Source: Rhodospirillaceae bacterium (GTDB lineage Bacteria; Pseudomonadota; Alphaproteobacteria; SP197). Taken from it: a stretch of 6,562 nt of DNA. Below are positions 1 to 5,599 of the stretch, piece by piece. The translations under genes were made by a program, and so were the position numbers. Every line of letters begins with the position of its first letter. The stretch's first letter is position 1. The stretch is from contig JABIUG010000240.1 in NCBI GenBank assembly GCA_018700655.1, positions 1-6,562 on the forward strand. The letters run 5' to 3'. The notes beneath the pieces were generated by a model. The model had not been told where the DNA came from and searched no databases. It worked only from the letters and a program-made list of their open reading frames with translations.

Positions 1-1
1 C

Positions 2-526
2 GAGATGAACCGCGTCGGCATGATGGTCGACTGTTCGCACAACGCTTATCGCACCACGATGGAAGCGATGGAGATTTCGGTCGATCCCGTGATCTTTTCA
101 CACTCGAATTCGCGCGAACTCTGCGATCACGAACGCAATATCTGGGATGATCAGATCCTGGCCTGCGCGGCGACCGGCGGCGTGGTCGGGGTCAACGGCA
201 TCCACTGGTTTCTCGACGAAATGAACCCGGGGATCGAAGCCTTCGTGCGCCACATCGACTACATGGTGCAAAAGATCGGGCCGGCCCATGTCGGGCTGGG
301 GATAGATTATGTCTTCGACGACGACACCCTGTTCGAGACCAAGGAAGCCAAGGGAAACTTCTGGCCAGACTCGCAATACGGCAACCGGCCCAAACGAGGG
401 TACCTGCCGCCCGAGATTATGCCCGAGACGACCGAACGCCTGCTGCAACTGGGATATGGCGACGACGATCTGCACGCGATCTACGGCCTGAACTTCCTGC
501 GTATGGCAGATCAGGTCTGGAAGTAA
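2..526 (+). CDS. M19-family dipeptidase-like metallopeptidase, C-terminal part (5' end outside window)
   Basis: The reading frame is open from the left edge and ends with TAA at 524-526, giving about 174 residues; the family is usually 330-400 residues, so roughly half is missing upstream. The M19 (renal dipeptidase) family binds two zinc ions and hydrolyses dipeptides and related amides or lactams. Several family landmarks are visible. A G-M-M-V-D-x-S-H segment carries a metal-ligand His (codon 38-40), V-I-F-S-H-S carries the second His (codon 101-103), R-N-x-x-D-D follows, and G-L-G-I-D-Y holds the Asp (codon 305-307) equivalent to the catalytic-site Asp near the C-terminus of the barrel. 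The N-terminal HxD motif and bridging Glu lie outside the window. It is followed within 5-35 bases by the dehydrogenase gene on the same strand, so the two are probably co-transcribed. M19 homologues occur beside quaternary-amine catabolic genes in other proteobacteria, but the substrate here is unknown. Confidence 0.9.
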   Translation, partial: EMNRVGMMVDCSHNAYRTTMEAMEISVDPVIFSHSNSRELCDHERNIWDDQILACAATGGVVGVNGIHWFLDEMNPGIEAFVRHIDYMVQKIGPAHVGLGIDYVFDDDTLFETKEAKGNFWPDSQYGNRPKRGYLPPEIMPETTERLLQLGYGDDDLHAIYGLNFLRMADQVWK

Positions 527-561
527 CCGGCATGGGTTCAGCTGTGAAAGGGTCACTAAAC

Positions 562-1311
562 ATGTTCGAGGGAAAGGTCGCCATCATCACCGGGGCAACC
601 GGCGGGCTGGGCGCACAACTTGTGGCGTCCTTCGCGGCGGAAGGCGCATTGATCGTGGCCGCCGGAATTGACGGGTTCCGAGGTGCCGCACTCGCCCAAG
701 AACTCGGTGACAAAGGATGTTTCGTTGATGTCGACGTCACGGACCCGCAGGCCTGCAGCGCGGTCGTGGAGGCCGCCATCACTCGTTTCGGCCGTCTCGA
801 CATCCTGATTAACAATGCCGGCATCATCCATGTCGGCAACAGCGAAAATACCACACCGGACGATTGGCGCCGTGTCCTGTCGGTAAACCTGGACGGTCCG
901 TTCTATATGTGCCGGGCGGCGATGGCACATCTGCGTGAATTCAAAGGCGCCATTGTCAACGTGGGATCTGATTTTTCGCTCGTAGGTGGTAACGATCTGG
1001 TCGCCTATTGCGCCAGCAAAGGAGGCTTGTTGCAGATGACCAAGGCCATGGCGCTTGATCACGCAGCGGAAGGTGTTCGGGTCAACATCGTCTGTCCCAC
1101 GGTGATGGATACCCCCATGGTCGACGAACTCGCACGTCAGCTCGGCAACGATCCTGACGAGCAGCGGCGTGTTTATGACGCCATCCTCCCGACCGGGCGC
1201 ATGATTGCAGTTGATGAAGTCGCCGACGCAGTGATTTTCCTGGCAAGTGCGAAGGCGCGCCACATCACCGGAACGTCTCTTGTCGTCGACGGTGGTGTTA
1301 CGGCACGCTGA
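562..1311 (+). CDS. Classical short-chain dehydrogenase/reductase (SDR)
   Basis: This 249-residue protein is of standard length for a soluble, cytoplasmic NAD(P)-dependent oxidoreductase of the classical SDR type. All core motifs are present, numbered from the ATG at 562: nucleotide-binding TGATGGLG at 10-17, NNAG at 84-87, and the catalytic tetrad N109 (VNLDG), S136, Y149 and K153 (YCASK). The C-terminus has the usual G-T-x-L-V-V-D-G-G ending. An in-frame ATG at 532 would add ten residues. I prefer 562 because the F-x-G-K-V-A-I-I-T-G strand normally starts right at the N-terminus and GAAAGGG at 546-552 is a fair ribosome binding site nine bases upstream. The 532 start has GGAAG eight bases upstream and cannot be excluded. 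The position after the second beta strand where NAD-preferring SDRs usually have Asp looks like Gly35, with Asp37 two residues on, so cofactor preference is unclear. The gene sits just behind the dipeptidase and converges on the transporter operon. The substrate is not recognisable; the ending and motifs resemble the 3-oxoacyl-ACP reductase/sugar dehydrogenase-like majority of the family. Confidence 0.93.
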   Translation: MFEGKVAIITGATGGLGAQLVASFAAEGALIVAAGIDGFRGAALAQELGDKGCFVDVDVTDPQACSAVVEAAITRFGRLDILINNAGIIHVGNSENTTPDDWRRVLSVNLDGPFYMCRAAMAHLREFKGAIVNVGSDFSLVGGNDLVAYCASKGGLLQMTKAMALDHAAEGVRVNIVCPTVMDTPMVDELARQLGNDPDEQRRVYDAILPTGRMIAVDEVADAVIFLASAKARHITGTSLVVDGGVTAR

Positions 1312-1314
1312 TCA
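1309..1314. other. Abutting convergent stop codons, palindrome TGATCA
   Basis: The TGA of the dehydrogenase (1309-1311) is followed directly by the reverse-complemented TGA of the permease (1312-1314). The two convergent genes therefore share no spacer, and the junction is the perfect palindrome TGATCA. No GC-rich hairpin with a T tract is visible in either direction around the junction. Transcription from each side must end inside the opposite gene or rely on Rho. Confidence 0.9.
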
Positions 1315-3297
1315 GGTGTTCTGACCGAACTGCTTCTTGCGTTCCCGGGCCCAGGCGTTGATCAGGCGGTCGGCCGTCAGTCCCATGAACGCGACGCACA
1401 GGCCGATCACGATGCCCTTGCCGGCATCCTGGAAGGTCAGAGCGCGGAAGATCTCCTGGCCCAGATCGCGCGTGCCGATGAAGGCGGCGATGATCACCAT
1501 GAACAGGGCGAACATGATGGTCTGGTTCACGCCCAGCATGATCTCGGGGAAGGCCAACGGCAGGCGCACCTTCCAAAGAAGCTGCAAGCGTGTACAGCCC
1601 GACGTGCGGCCCGCTTCCTGAATCTGTTCAGGAACGTTGCGCAGGCCGAACATGGTATAGCGCACGGCCGGAATGGCCGCGTAAATCACGATGGCCGCGA
1701 TCGCCGCGACGTCGCCCACGCGGAACAGCATGATCACCGGGATCAGATAGATGAACGACGGGAAGGTCTGGAAGGTGTCGCAGGCGAACTGCACCGCCTT
1801 GGCGCGCCACGCGGACCCTGCCGCCCAGATTCCGATCGGGACACCAATCAGGACGCAGATCACGGTCGCCACGCTCACCATGTAGGCCGTGATCAGGGCG
1901 CGTTCCCAGAACCCGGCGAACACGATGAACCCGATGAAGGCCGACACGACGGCCGCCAGCCGCCAGCCGCCCAGCATCCAGCCCGCCATCGCGGCAAGCA
2001 GGATGGCGGCCGGCCACGGGGTCCACTGGAAGGCCGTACGCAGGGGAATCAGGACGTGGACCAGCAAGCCGTCGCGGAAGATGGCCAGAGCATCGAAGAA
2101 GTGGACCTGAATGAAATCCACAATGCCGTCCCACAGGGGCGCCGTGGTGATGGCGGCTGATCGCGGCCATGAGACCGCCCACTCCGTGACAAGCCCCGCG
2201 AGCAGGGAAGCCACGACCACCCCGGCGGCTGCGATCAGATAGGGATGGCGTTTCCACCACGGCCCCTCCGGAGCGTGTTCGGGCTGCCGTCGTGCCAGCG
2301 CCTGGCTCAGGCGGTCCAACGTAATCGCCATCAGCACGATGGCGACACCAATCTCCAGCGCCTGGCCTATGCGCAGGGATTGCAGGCGGAACAGCAGGTC
2401 GTTGCCCAGGCCCTTGGCGCCGATGAACGAGGCGATCACCACCATCGCCAGGCACTGCATGATCACCTGGTTGACGCCGACCATCAGGGCGTTGCGCGCT
2501 GCGGGAATCTCCACTTTCAGCAGCATCTGCCGTTTCGTGCAGCCACCCATCACACCGGCCTCACGAACCTCGGGCGAGACGCCGCGCAGCCCCAAAAGCG
2601 TCAGACGTGCCATCGGCGGCATGGCAAACAGGATCGTGGCGATTGCACCGGCCTTGTGGCTGACGCCGATGAACACGGCAACGGGAATCAGATAGGAGAA
2701 GTGAGGCATCGACTGCATCACATTCAGGAACGGCGTCAGAATTTTCTCGAACCACGGTGCCTTGAATGCGGCGAGGCCAAGGCCCAGTCCGATCAGTCCG
2801 GCGACAGGAGCTGCGACCATGACCAGCGAGAAGGTCAGCATCGACGGCTTCCATTTGCCGAACAGCGCGAAGTAGACGAAACAGCCGCCGGCCAGCAGCG
2901 CCATACGCCAGCCGCCGATCCACCAGCCGATCACGGCAGCCAGCCCGGCGATCATGATCCAGGGCAGGGGCGGCAGCTTCCAGGGTTTGCGGAAGCCCGA
3001 GATGAGCACGCTCTCGGCAAAATCGAGCGGCGCCTCGATCAGTTTGGCAAGAAAGCGGGTCATGTCCTTGAAGGTGAACAGCCCGAAGATCTCGTCATCG
3101 CTCAGCGCCGCAACCACGGCGTTAATCCAGTCGATGAAGGGGATAGTCCAAGTCTCGGGCGGGACGATCAGGTTCTCCGGCAGTAGCGGCCGCAGGGCCA
3201 TCAGAATCGCGAACGGTCCCAGCACCAGAGCGGCGCGGCGCAGGGTCCGGCCGTGATCGGTCGTGTCTTCAAGAATGCTGGGATCGATGGCGGTCAC
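1312..3297 (-). CDS. Fused double-permease subunit of a ProW/OpuAB-type ABC importer (glycine betaine/quaternary amine family)
   Basis: This 661-residue inner-membrane protein is about twice the length of E. coli ProW (354 residues) because two binding-protein-dependent permease domains are fused head to tail. Each half carries the EAA loop that docks on the ATPase: residues 246-265 (EAGVMGGCTK...KVEIP) and 561-580 (EAGRTSGCTR...KVRLP). Each loop is followed by G-V-N-Q (274-277, 589-592) and F-I-G (291-293, 606-608), typical of the ProW family. Preceding landmarks also repeat: P-W (112-113, 427-428), G-G-W-R (128-131, 443-446), Y-L-I-P (202-205, 517-520) and G-L-R (236-238, 551-553). Every pair is offset by exactly 315 residues. 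Hydrophobic stretches consistent with membrane helices lie near 21-38, 112-178, 200-226, 270-293 and 313-327, and near 352-372, 428-492, 515-545, 585-608 and 627-640. The start is GTG at 3295-3297, two bases after the ATPase stop, without a convincing ribosome binding site, suggesting translational coupling. One polypeptide could supply both transmembrane subunits. The exact substrate is not determined. Confidence 0.95.
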   Translation of the reverse strand: MTAIDPSILEDTTDHGRTLRRAALVLGPFAILMALRPLLPENLIVPPETWTIPFIDWINAVVAALSDDEIFGLFTFKDMTRFLAKLIEAPLDFAESVLISGFRKPWKLPPLPWIMIAGLAAVIGWWIGGWRMALLAGGCFVYFALFGKWKPSMLTFSLVMVAAPVAGLIGLGLGLAAFKAPWFEKILTPFLNVMQSMPHFSYLIPVAVFIGVSHKAGAIATILFAMPPMARLTLLGLRGVSPEVREAGVMGGCTKRQMLLKVEIPAARNALMVGVNQVIMQCLAMVVIASFIGAKGLGNDLLFRLQSLRIGQALEIGVAIVLMAITLDRLSQALARRQPEHAPEGPWWKRHPYLIAAAGVVVASLLAGLVTEWAVSWPRSAAITTAPLWDGIVDFIQVHFFDALAIFRDGLLVHVLIPLRTAFQWTPWPAAILLAAMAGWMLGGWRLAAVVSAFIGFIVFAGFWERALITAYMVSVATVICVLIGVPIGIWAAGSAWRAKAVQFACDTFQTFPSFIYLIPVIMLFRVGDVAAIAAIVIYAAIPAVRYTMFGLRNVPEQIQEAGRTSGCTRLQLLWKVRLPLAFPEIMLGVNQTIMFALFMVIIAAFIGTRDLGQEIFRALTFQDAGKGIVIGLCVAFMGLTADRLINAWARERKKQFGQNT

Positions 3298-3299
3298 GG

Positions 3300-4322
3300 T
3301 CAGGCGTCCGGTGTGAACAGCGCGTCGATCACGTTTTTGCGGCTCACCGTGCCAACCAGGGCATTGTTGTCATCGACCACGCTCACCGGGGCGTCCTGTT
3401 CCAGGATCATGGCTGCGGCATCGGCGATCCGGTCGCTCTGGCTTACCCGGCGGTCGCCGACGACCTCGCCGGATGCCGGGGTCATGATCGTGTGAATGCG
3501 CAGGATCTTTTCGCGCGGCACGTTCTTTGTGAACTCGGCGACATAATCGGTCGCCGGGGCGGTGATGATCTCTTCGGGCGTGGCAAGTTGCTGGATTTCG
3601 CCTTCGAACATGATGGCGACTCGATCGGCGAGCCGGATCGCCTCGTCGAAGTCGTGGGTGATGAAGACGATGGTCTTGTTCAGCATCGACTGCAGCCGCA
3701 GGAACTCATCTTGCATTTCGTGGCGGATCAGCGGGTCGAGCGCCGAAAACGGCTCGTCGAGGAACCAGATATCGGGCTTTACCGCCAGGCTGCGCGCGAT
3801 GCCGACACGCTGCTGCTGACCGCCGGACAGCTCGCGCGGATAGTACCGCTCACGTCCATTCAGACCCACGAGGTCGATGATCTCCGCTGCCCGCTGGCGC
3901 CGGGTCTGCTTGTCGATGCCCTGAACCTCCAGCGGGAAGGCCACGTTTTCGAGTACGGTCCGGTGCGGCAGCAGGGCAAAGTGCTGGAACACCATACCCA
4001 TCTTGTGACGACGCAATTCGATCATGTCCGATTCGCTCGCCTTGGCGAGGTCCTGGCCATCGATCGAGATTTCGCCCGCCGTGGGATCAATAAGTCGGGA
4101 CAGGCACCGGATCAGGGTCGATTTGCCCGACCCGCTCAAACCCATCACCACCAGGATTTCACCCTCGTGAACATCGAACGACGCGTCGCGCACGGCCGAG
4201 ATGTAACCGTTGGACTTCACCAGTTCCGGGTCGGGATTTCCGCCGTGCTCCTGCAGAAACTGCTTGGGATGAGAGCCGTAGAGCTTCCAAACTCCACGGC
4301 ATGCGATCTTCGCCTCCGTCAC
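3300..4322 (-). CDS. ATP-binding subunit of a ProV/OpuAA-type ABC importer (glycine betaine/quaternary amine family)
   Basis: This 340-residue cytoplasmic ATPase energises the fused permease encoded directly downstream. Visible motifs are Walker A GLSGSGKST at 61-69, Q-loop Q113, signature LSGGQ at 165-169, Walker B IWFLDEP at 185-191, D-loop SALD at 193-196 and H-loop H223. The N-terminal insertion before the first ABC strand (about 17-40) and the sequence VVMGLSGSGKST are typical of the ProV/OpuAA/GbuA group. Residues about 275-337 look like a single CBS repeat (P-V-S-V-V-D-D-N-N-A-L-V-G-T-V-S). E. coli ProV is about 400 residues with two CBS repeats, so the regulatory tail here is shortened. 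The start is GTG at 4320-4322: an in-frame TGA lies upstream at 4356-4358 and no other usable start codon lies between. Only a G-rich stretch (4327-4334 on the minus strand) sits upstream, a weak ribosome binding site. The binding protein is encoded divergently across a 226-base control region. Confidence 0.95.
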   Translation of the reverse strand: MTEAKIACRGVWKLYGSHPKQFLQEHGGNPDPELVKSNGYISAVRDASFDVHEGEILVVMGLSGSGKSTLIRCLSRLIDPTAGEISIDGQDLAKASESDMIELRRHKMGMVFQHFALLPHRTVLENVAFPLEVQGIDKQTRRQRAAEIIDLVGLNGRERYYPRELSGGQQQRVGIARSLAVKPDIWFLDEPFSALDPLIRHEMQDEFLRLQSMLNKTIVFITHDFDEAIRLADRVAIMFEGEIQQLATPEEIITAPATDYVAEFTKNVPREKILRIHTIMTPASGEVVGDRRVSQSDRIADAAAMILEQDAPVSVVDDNNALVGTVSRKNVIDALFTPDA

Positions 4323-4407
4323 GATGCCCCCCGGCCTTGTGGCCCTTGTGCGGGTTCAGGAGACCATGCCCGGCTCCCATGCTCCACTAATACGGAACGA
4401 TTCTTCG

Positions 4408-4432
4408 TTGCATGAGCGGGAAATGAATGCAA
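4408..4432. promoter_or_regulatory. Inverted repeat TTGCAT-N13-ATGCAA (possible operator)
   Basis: TTGCAT at 4408-4413 and ATGCAA at 4427-4432 form a perfect six-base inverted repeat around a 13-base spacer. The arm centres are 19 bases apart, close to two helical turns, which suits a dimeric DNA-binding protein better than an RNA hairpin. It lies in the AT-rich centre of the divergent region, 86 bases from the ATPase start and 116 bases from the binding-protein start. The regulator is not known, and a dyad of this size can occur by chance. Confidence 0.4.
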
Positions 4433-4442
4433 TATGTAGATG

Positions 4443-4454
4443 TTGTCATACCAA
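4443..4454. promoter_or_regulatory. Candidate GntR/FCD-type operator
   Basis: TTGTCATACCAA (minus strand TTGGTATGACAA) is an imperfect dyad that fits the T-N-G-T-N3-A-C-N-A pattern known for FadR/FCD-subfamily GntR regulators. On the minus strand the local sequence ATTGGTATGACAA resembles PdhR-type boxes. A second ATTGGT half-site lies 10 bases away (4460-4465, minus strand). GntR/FCD proteins commonly control catabolic uptake genes. The match is by eye and no regulator gene is in the window. Confidence 0.35.
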
Positions 4455-4471
4455 TGTAGACCAATTAACGA
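4443..4471 (+). promoter_or_regulatory. Weak candidate sigma-70-type promoter for the binding-protein gene
   Basis: TTGTCA at 4443-4448 matches the -35 consensus at five of six positions, and 17 bases later TAACGA (4466-4471) is a poor -10 match. If used, transcription would begin near 4478, leaving a leader of about 70 bases that includes the hairpin at 4490-4517. The GntR/FCD-like site coincides with this -35 element, which would allow repression. The weak -10 makes this tentative. Confidence 0.25.
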
Positions 4472-4489
4472 GTCACCATGGCAACGGCC

Positions 4490-4517
4490 TGACAGCACCT
4501 GCCGGGCAGGCGTGTCA
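4490..4517 (+). promoter_or_regulatory. GC-rich leader hairpin upstream of the binding-protein gene
   Basis: CCTGCC at 4498-4503 and GGCAGG at 4505-4510 form a perfect 13-base dyad with one central base. It is nested within an outer stem TGACA (4490-4494) and TGTCA (4513-4517), separated by a 3/2-base internal loop. As RNA it would fold as a five-pair core with a CGG loop plus a five-pair outer stem. It ends 14 bases before the ribosome binding site and has no T tract, so it is not an intrinsic terminator. A 5' stabiliser, a translation-control element or a DNA operator are all possible. Confidence 0.45.
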
Positions 4518-4531
4518 CGCGCAACACTATC

Positions 4532-4539
4532 AAGGGGAG
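4532..4539 (+). promoter_or_regulatory. Strong ribosome binding site of the binding-protein gene
   Basis: AAGGGGAG lies nine bases before the ATG at 4549. It is far stronger than the sites in front of the two GTG-started transporter genes, fitting the usual need for excess periplasmic binding protein. Confidence 0.8.
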
Positions 4540-4548
4540 ACAAGATAG

Positions 4549-5499
4549 ATGCGTATCATAAAAGGAGTCGCGGCCGCCGCCGCGGTATTGATGTTGTCGT
4601 TGGGAGCCGCCTCTGCGGACAGCGATGAGCCGATCAAGATTCCGATTCACAACTGGTCCAGCCAGATCGTCGGCGCCTACATCGTTGGTGCGATCTATGA
4701 AGAGGCCGGCTACGAGGTTGAGTACATCCCGGCCGACAGCCAGGTCGTCTACACCTCCATGTGTGAAGGCGATATCGACATCGTGCATGAGGTATGGCAG
4801 GGCGCGTTCGGCGTGGCCTTCGAGAAGGTCGTCGACGAGGGCTGCGTCATCGATGTGGTCACCCACGATGCCAAGACCCGTGAAGAGTGGTGGTATCCGG
4901 CCTATGTCGAAGAGGCCTGCCCGGGTCTGCCCGACTGGGAAGCGCTCAACGCTTGTGCCGAGATGTTCTCGACGCCGGAGACCGAGCCCAGGGGCCGTTT
5001 CCTTGCCGGTCCCGTCGACTGGCTGAAGCATGACCAGGAACGTGTCGATGGTCTCGGCATGAACTTCGAGGTCGTGAATGCCGGCTCGGCTGCCGCACTT
5101 TGGGCCGAACTCGATGCCGCGCAGTCGCGTGGTGAGCCGATTGTGCTCTTCAACTGGACCCCGAACTTCATTGAAGCGGTGTACGACGGAAAGTTCATCG
5201 AGTTCCCGGAGTACGGCGAAGGCTGCCTGGACGATCCCTCATGGGGCATGAACCCCGATGCCACCTATGACTGCGGCAACCCTAAGGGTGGTTACCTCAA
5301 GATCGGTGTCTGGGAAGGCTTCCCGGAGCAGTGGCCGGGTGCGTATGAAATCACGCAGAACATCAACTTCTCGAACCTCGACATCGCCGTGATGTCGAAG
5401 CTGGCCGACATCGACGGCATGGAGCCGGAAGATGCCGCTCAGCAGTGGCTCGACGATAACGAAGATCGTTGGCGCGGTTGGCTCGGTGCCGGTTCGTAA
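4549..5499 (+). CDS. Periplasmic substrate-binding protein of a ProX/OpuAC-type ABC importer (glycine betaine/quaternary amine family)
   Basis: This 316-residue protein should capture the substrate in the periplasm and deliver it to the fused permease. Residues 1-23 are a clear Sec signal peptide: basic MRIIK, a hydrophobic core at 6-20, and A-S-A before a likely cut after residue 23. There is no lipobox Cys, so the mature protein is soluble. The rest fits the OpuAC-type fold: I-K-I-P-I-H-N-W at the first strand (29-36), G-D-I-D-I-V-H-E-V-W (74-83), G-P-V-D-W-L-K-H-D (154-162) and V-L-F-N-W-T-P-N (199-206). W36, W83, W114/W115 and W203 are candidates for an aromatic cage around a trimethylammonium group; assignment of individual residues is inference. 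Six cysteines (72, 99, 124, 136, 226, 242) could form three disulfides after export. The gene is transcribed away from its ATPase and permease and ends at a strong terminator, so it forms its own unit. Glycine betaine, proline betaine, choline, carnitine or DMSP-like ligands cannot be told apart here. Confidence 0.94.
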   Translation: MRIIKGVAAAAAVLMLSLGAASADSDEPIKIPIHNWSSQIVGAYIVGAIYEEAGYEVEYIPADSQVVYTSMCEGDIDIVHEVWQGAFGVAFEKVVDEGCVIDVVTHDAKTREEWWYPAYVEEACPGLPDWEALNACAEMFSTPETEPRGRFLAGPVDWLKHDQERVDGLGMNFEVVNAGSAAALWAELDAAQSRGEPIVLFNWTPNFIEAVYDGKFIEFPEYGEGCLDDPSWGMNPDATYDCGNPKGGYLKIGVWEGFPEQWPGAYEITQNINFSNLDIAVMSKLADIDGMEPEDAAQQWLDDNEDRWRGWLGAGS

Positions 5500-5504
5500 G
5501 AACC

Positions 5505-5526
5505 CCTCTGAGTGTTGTTTCAGAGG
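5505..5526 (+). other. Seven-base-pair hairpin just after the binding-protein stop codon
   Basis: CCTCTGA at 5505-5511 and TCAGAGG at 5520-5526 pair perfectly around the eight-base loop GTGTTGTT. It begins six bases after the TAA and shares its last two bases with the first two of the terminator stem. It has no T tract of its own. It may stack on the terminator and protect the 3' end of the mRNA. Confidence 0.6.
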
Positions 5527-5556
5527 CCGCCCGCTTGCCGGGCGGCCTTTTCTTTT
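5525..5556 (+). terminator. Strong Rho-independent terminator of the binding-protein gene
   Basis: GGCCGCCCG (5525-5533) and CGGGCGGCC (5539-5547) form a perfect nine-base-pair, all-GC stem around the loop CTTGC, followed directly by TTTTCTTTT (5548-5556). It begins 26 bases after the stop codon of the binding-protein gene and should end most of its transcripts before the oxygenase gene. Confidence 0.93.
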
Positions 5557-5599
5557 GCGCCGGATGCTGGAAGATGGGCCATCTGACCCGTGGTGAACG

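Larger units (their letters stand above)
4323..4548. promoter_or_regulatory. Divergent intergenic control region between ATPase and binding-protein genes
   Basis: This 226-base non-coding stretch separates the ATPase gene (leftward) from the binding-protein gene (rightward), so it should hold both promoters. The middle part (about 4386-4470) is distinctly AT-richer than its surroundings, as expected of promoter DNA. It contains a TTGCAT/ATGCAA dyad, direct repeats of ATGTAGA (4434-4440 and 4454-4460, 20 bases apart) and of ACCAAT (4450-4455 and 4460-4465, 10 bases apart), a GntR/FCD-like half-site pair and a GC-rich leader hairpin, listed separately. No convincing -35/-10 pair was found for the leftward operon. 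That the region is regulatory is inferred from layout; none of the sites is proven. Confidence 0.75.

Noticed and set aside
556..1263. Minus-strand open frame opposite the SDR gene
   Set aside because: No recognisable motif; the plus-strand frame carries the complete SDR catalytic set.
1312..1324. Short dyad TCAG-GTGTT-CTGA at the convergent junction
   Set aside because: The four-base stem has no T tract and is too weak to be called a terminator.
1628..2455. Alternative minus-strand open frame (275 codons) overlapping the permease in another register
   Set aside because: The product is Arg/Gly/Pro-rich and has no membrane segments; the permease frame in the same place is unambiguous.
2245..3186. 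Long plus-strand open frame (313 codons) opposite the permease gene
   Set aside because: Its product is Gln/His/Arg-rich low-complexity sequence with no recognisable fold, and it lies wholly opposite a gene with clear family motifs. Long antisense frames are expected in GC-rich coding DNA.
4396..4409. Small dyad AACGA-TTCT-TCGTT in the divergent region
   Set aside because: Five-base arms with no extension are easily found by chance. I do not count it as a site, although it adjoins the TTGCAT dyad.
3492..4415. Long plus-strand open frame (307 codons) opposite the ATPase gene
   Set aside because: It mirrors the ATPase codons and shows no domain of its own, and the minus-strand frame has every ABC motif.
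4323..4480. Search for a -35/-10 promoter for the leftward ATPase-permease operon
   Set aside because: Elements such as TTGCCA on the minus strand are not followed by a convincing -10 at 16-18 bases, so no leftward promoter is annotated.
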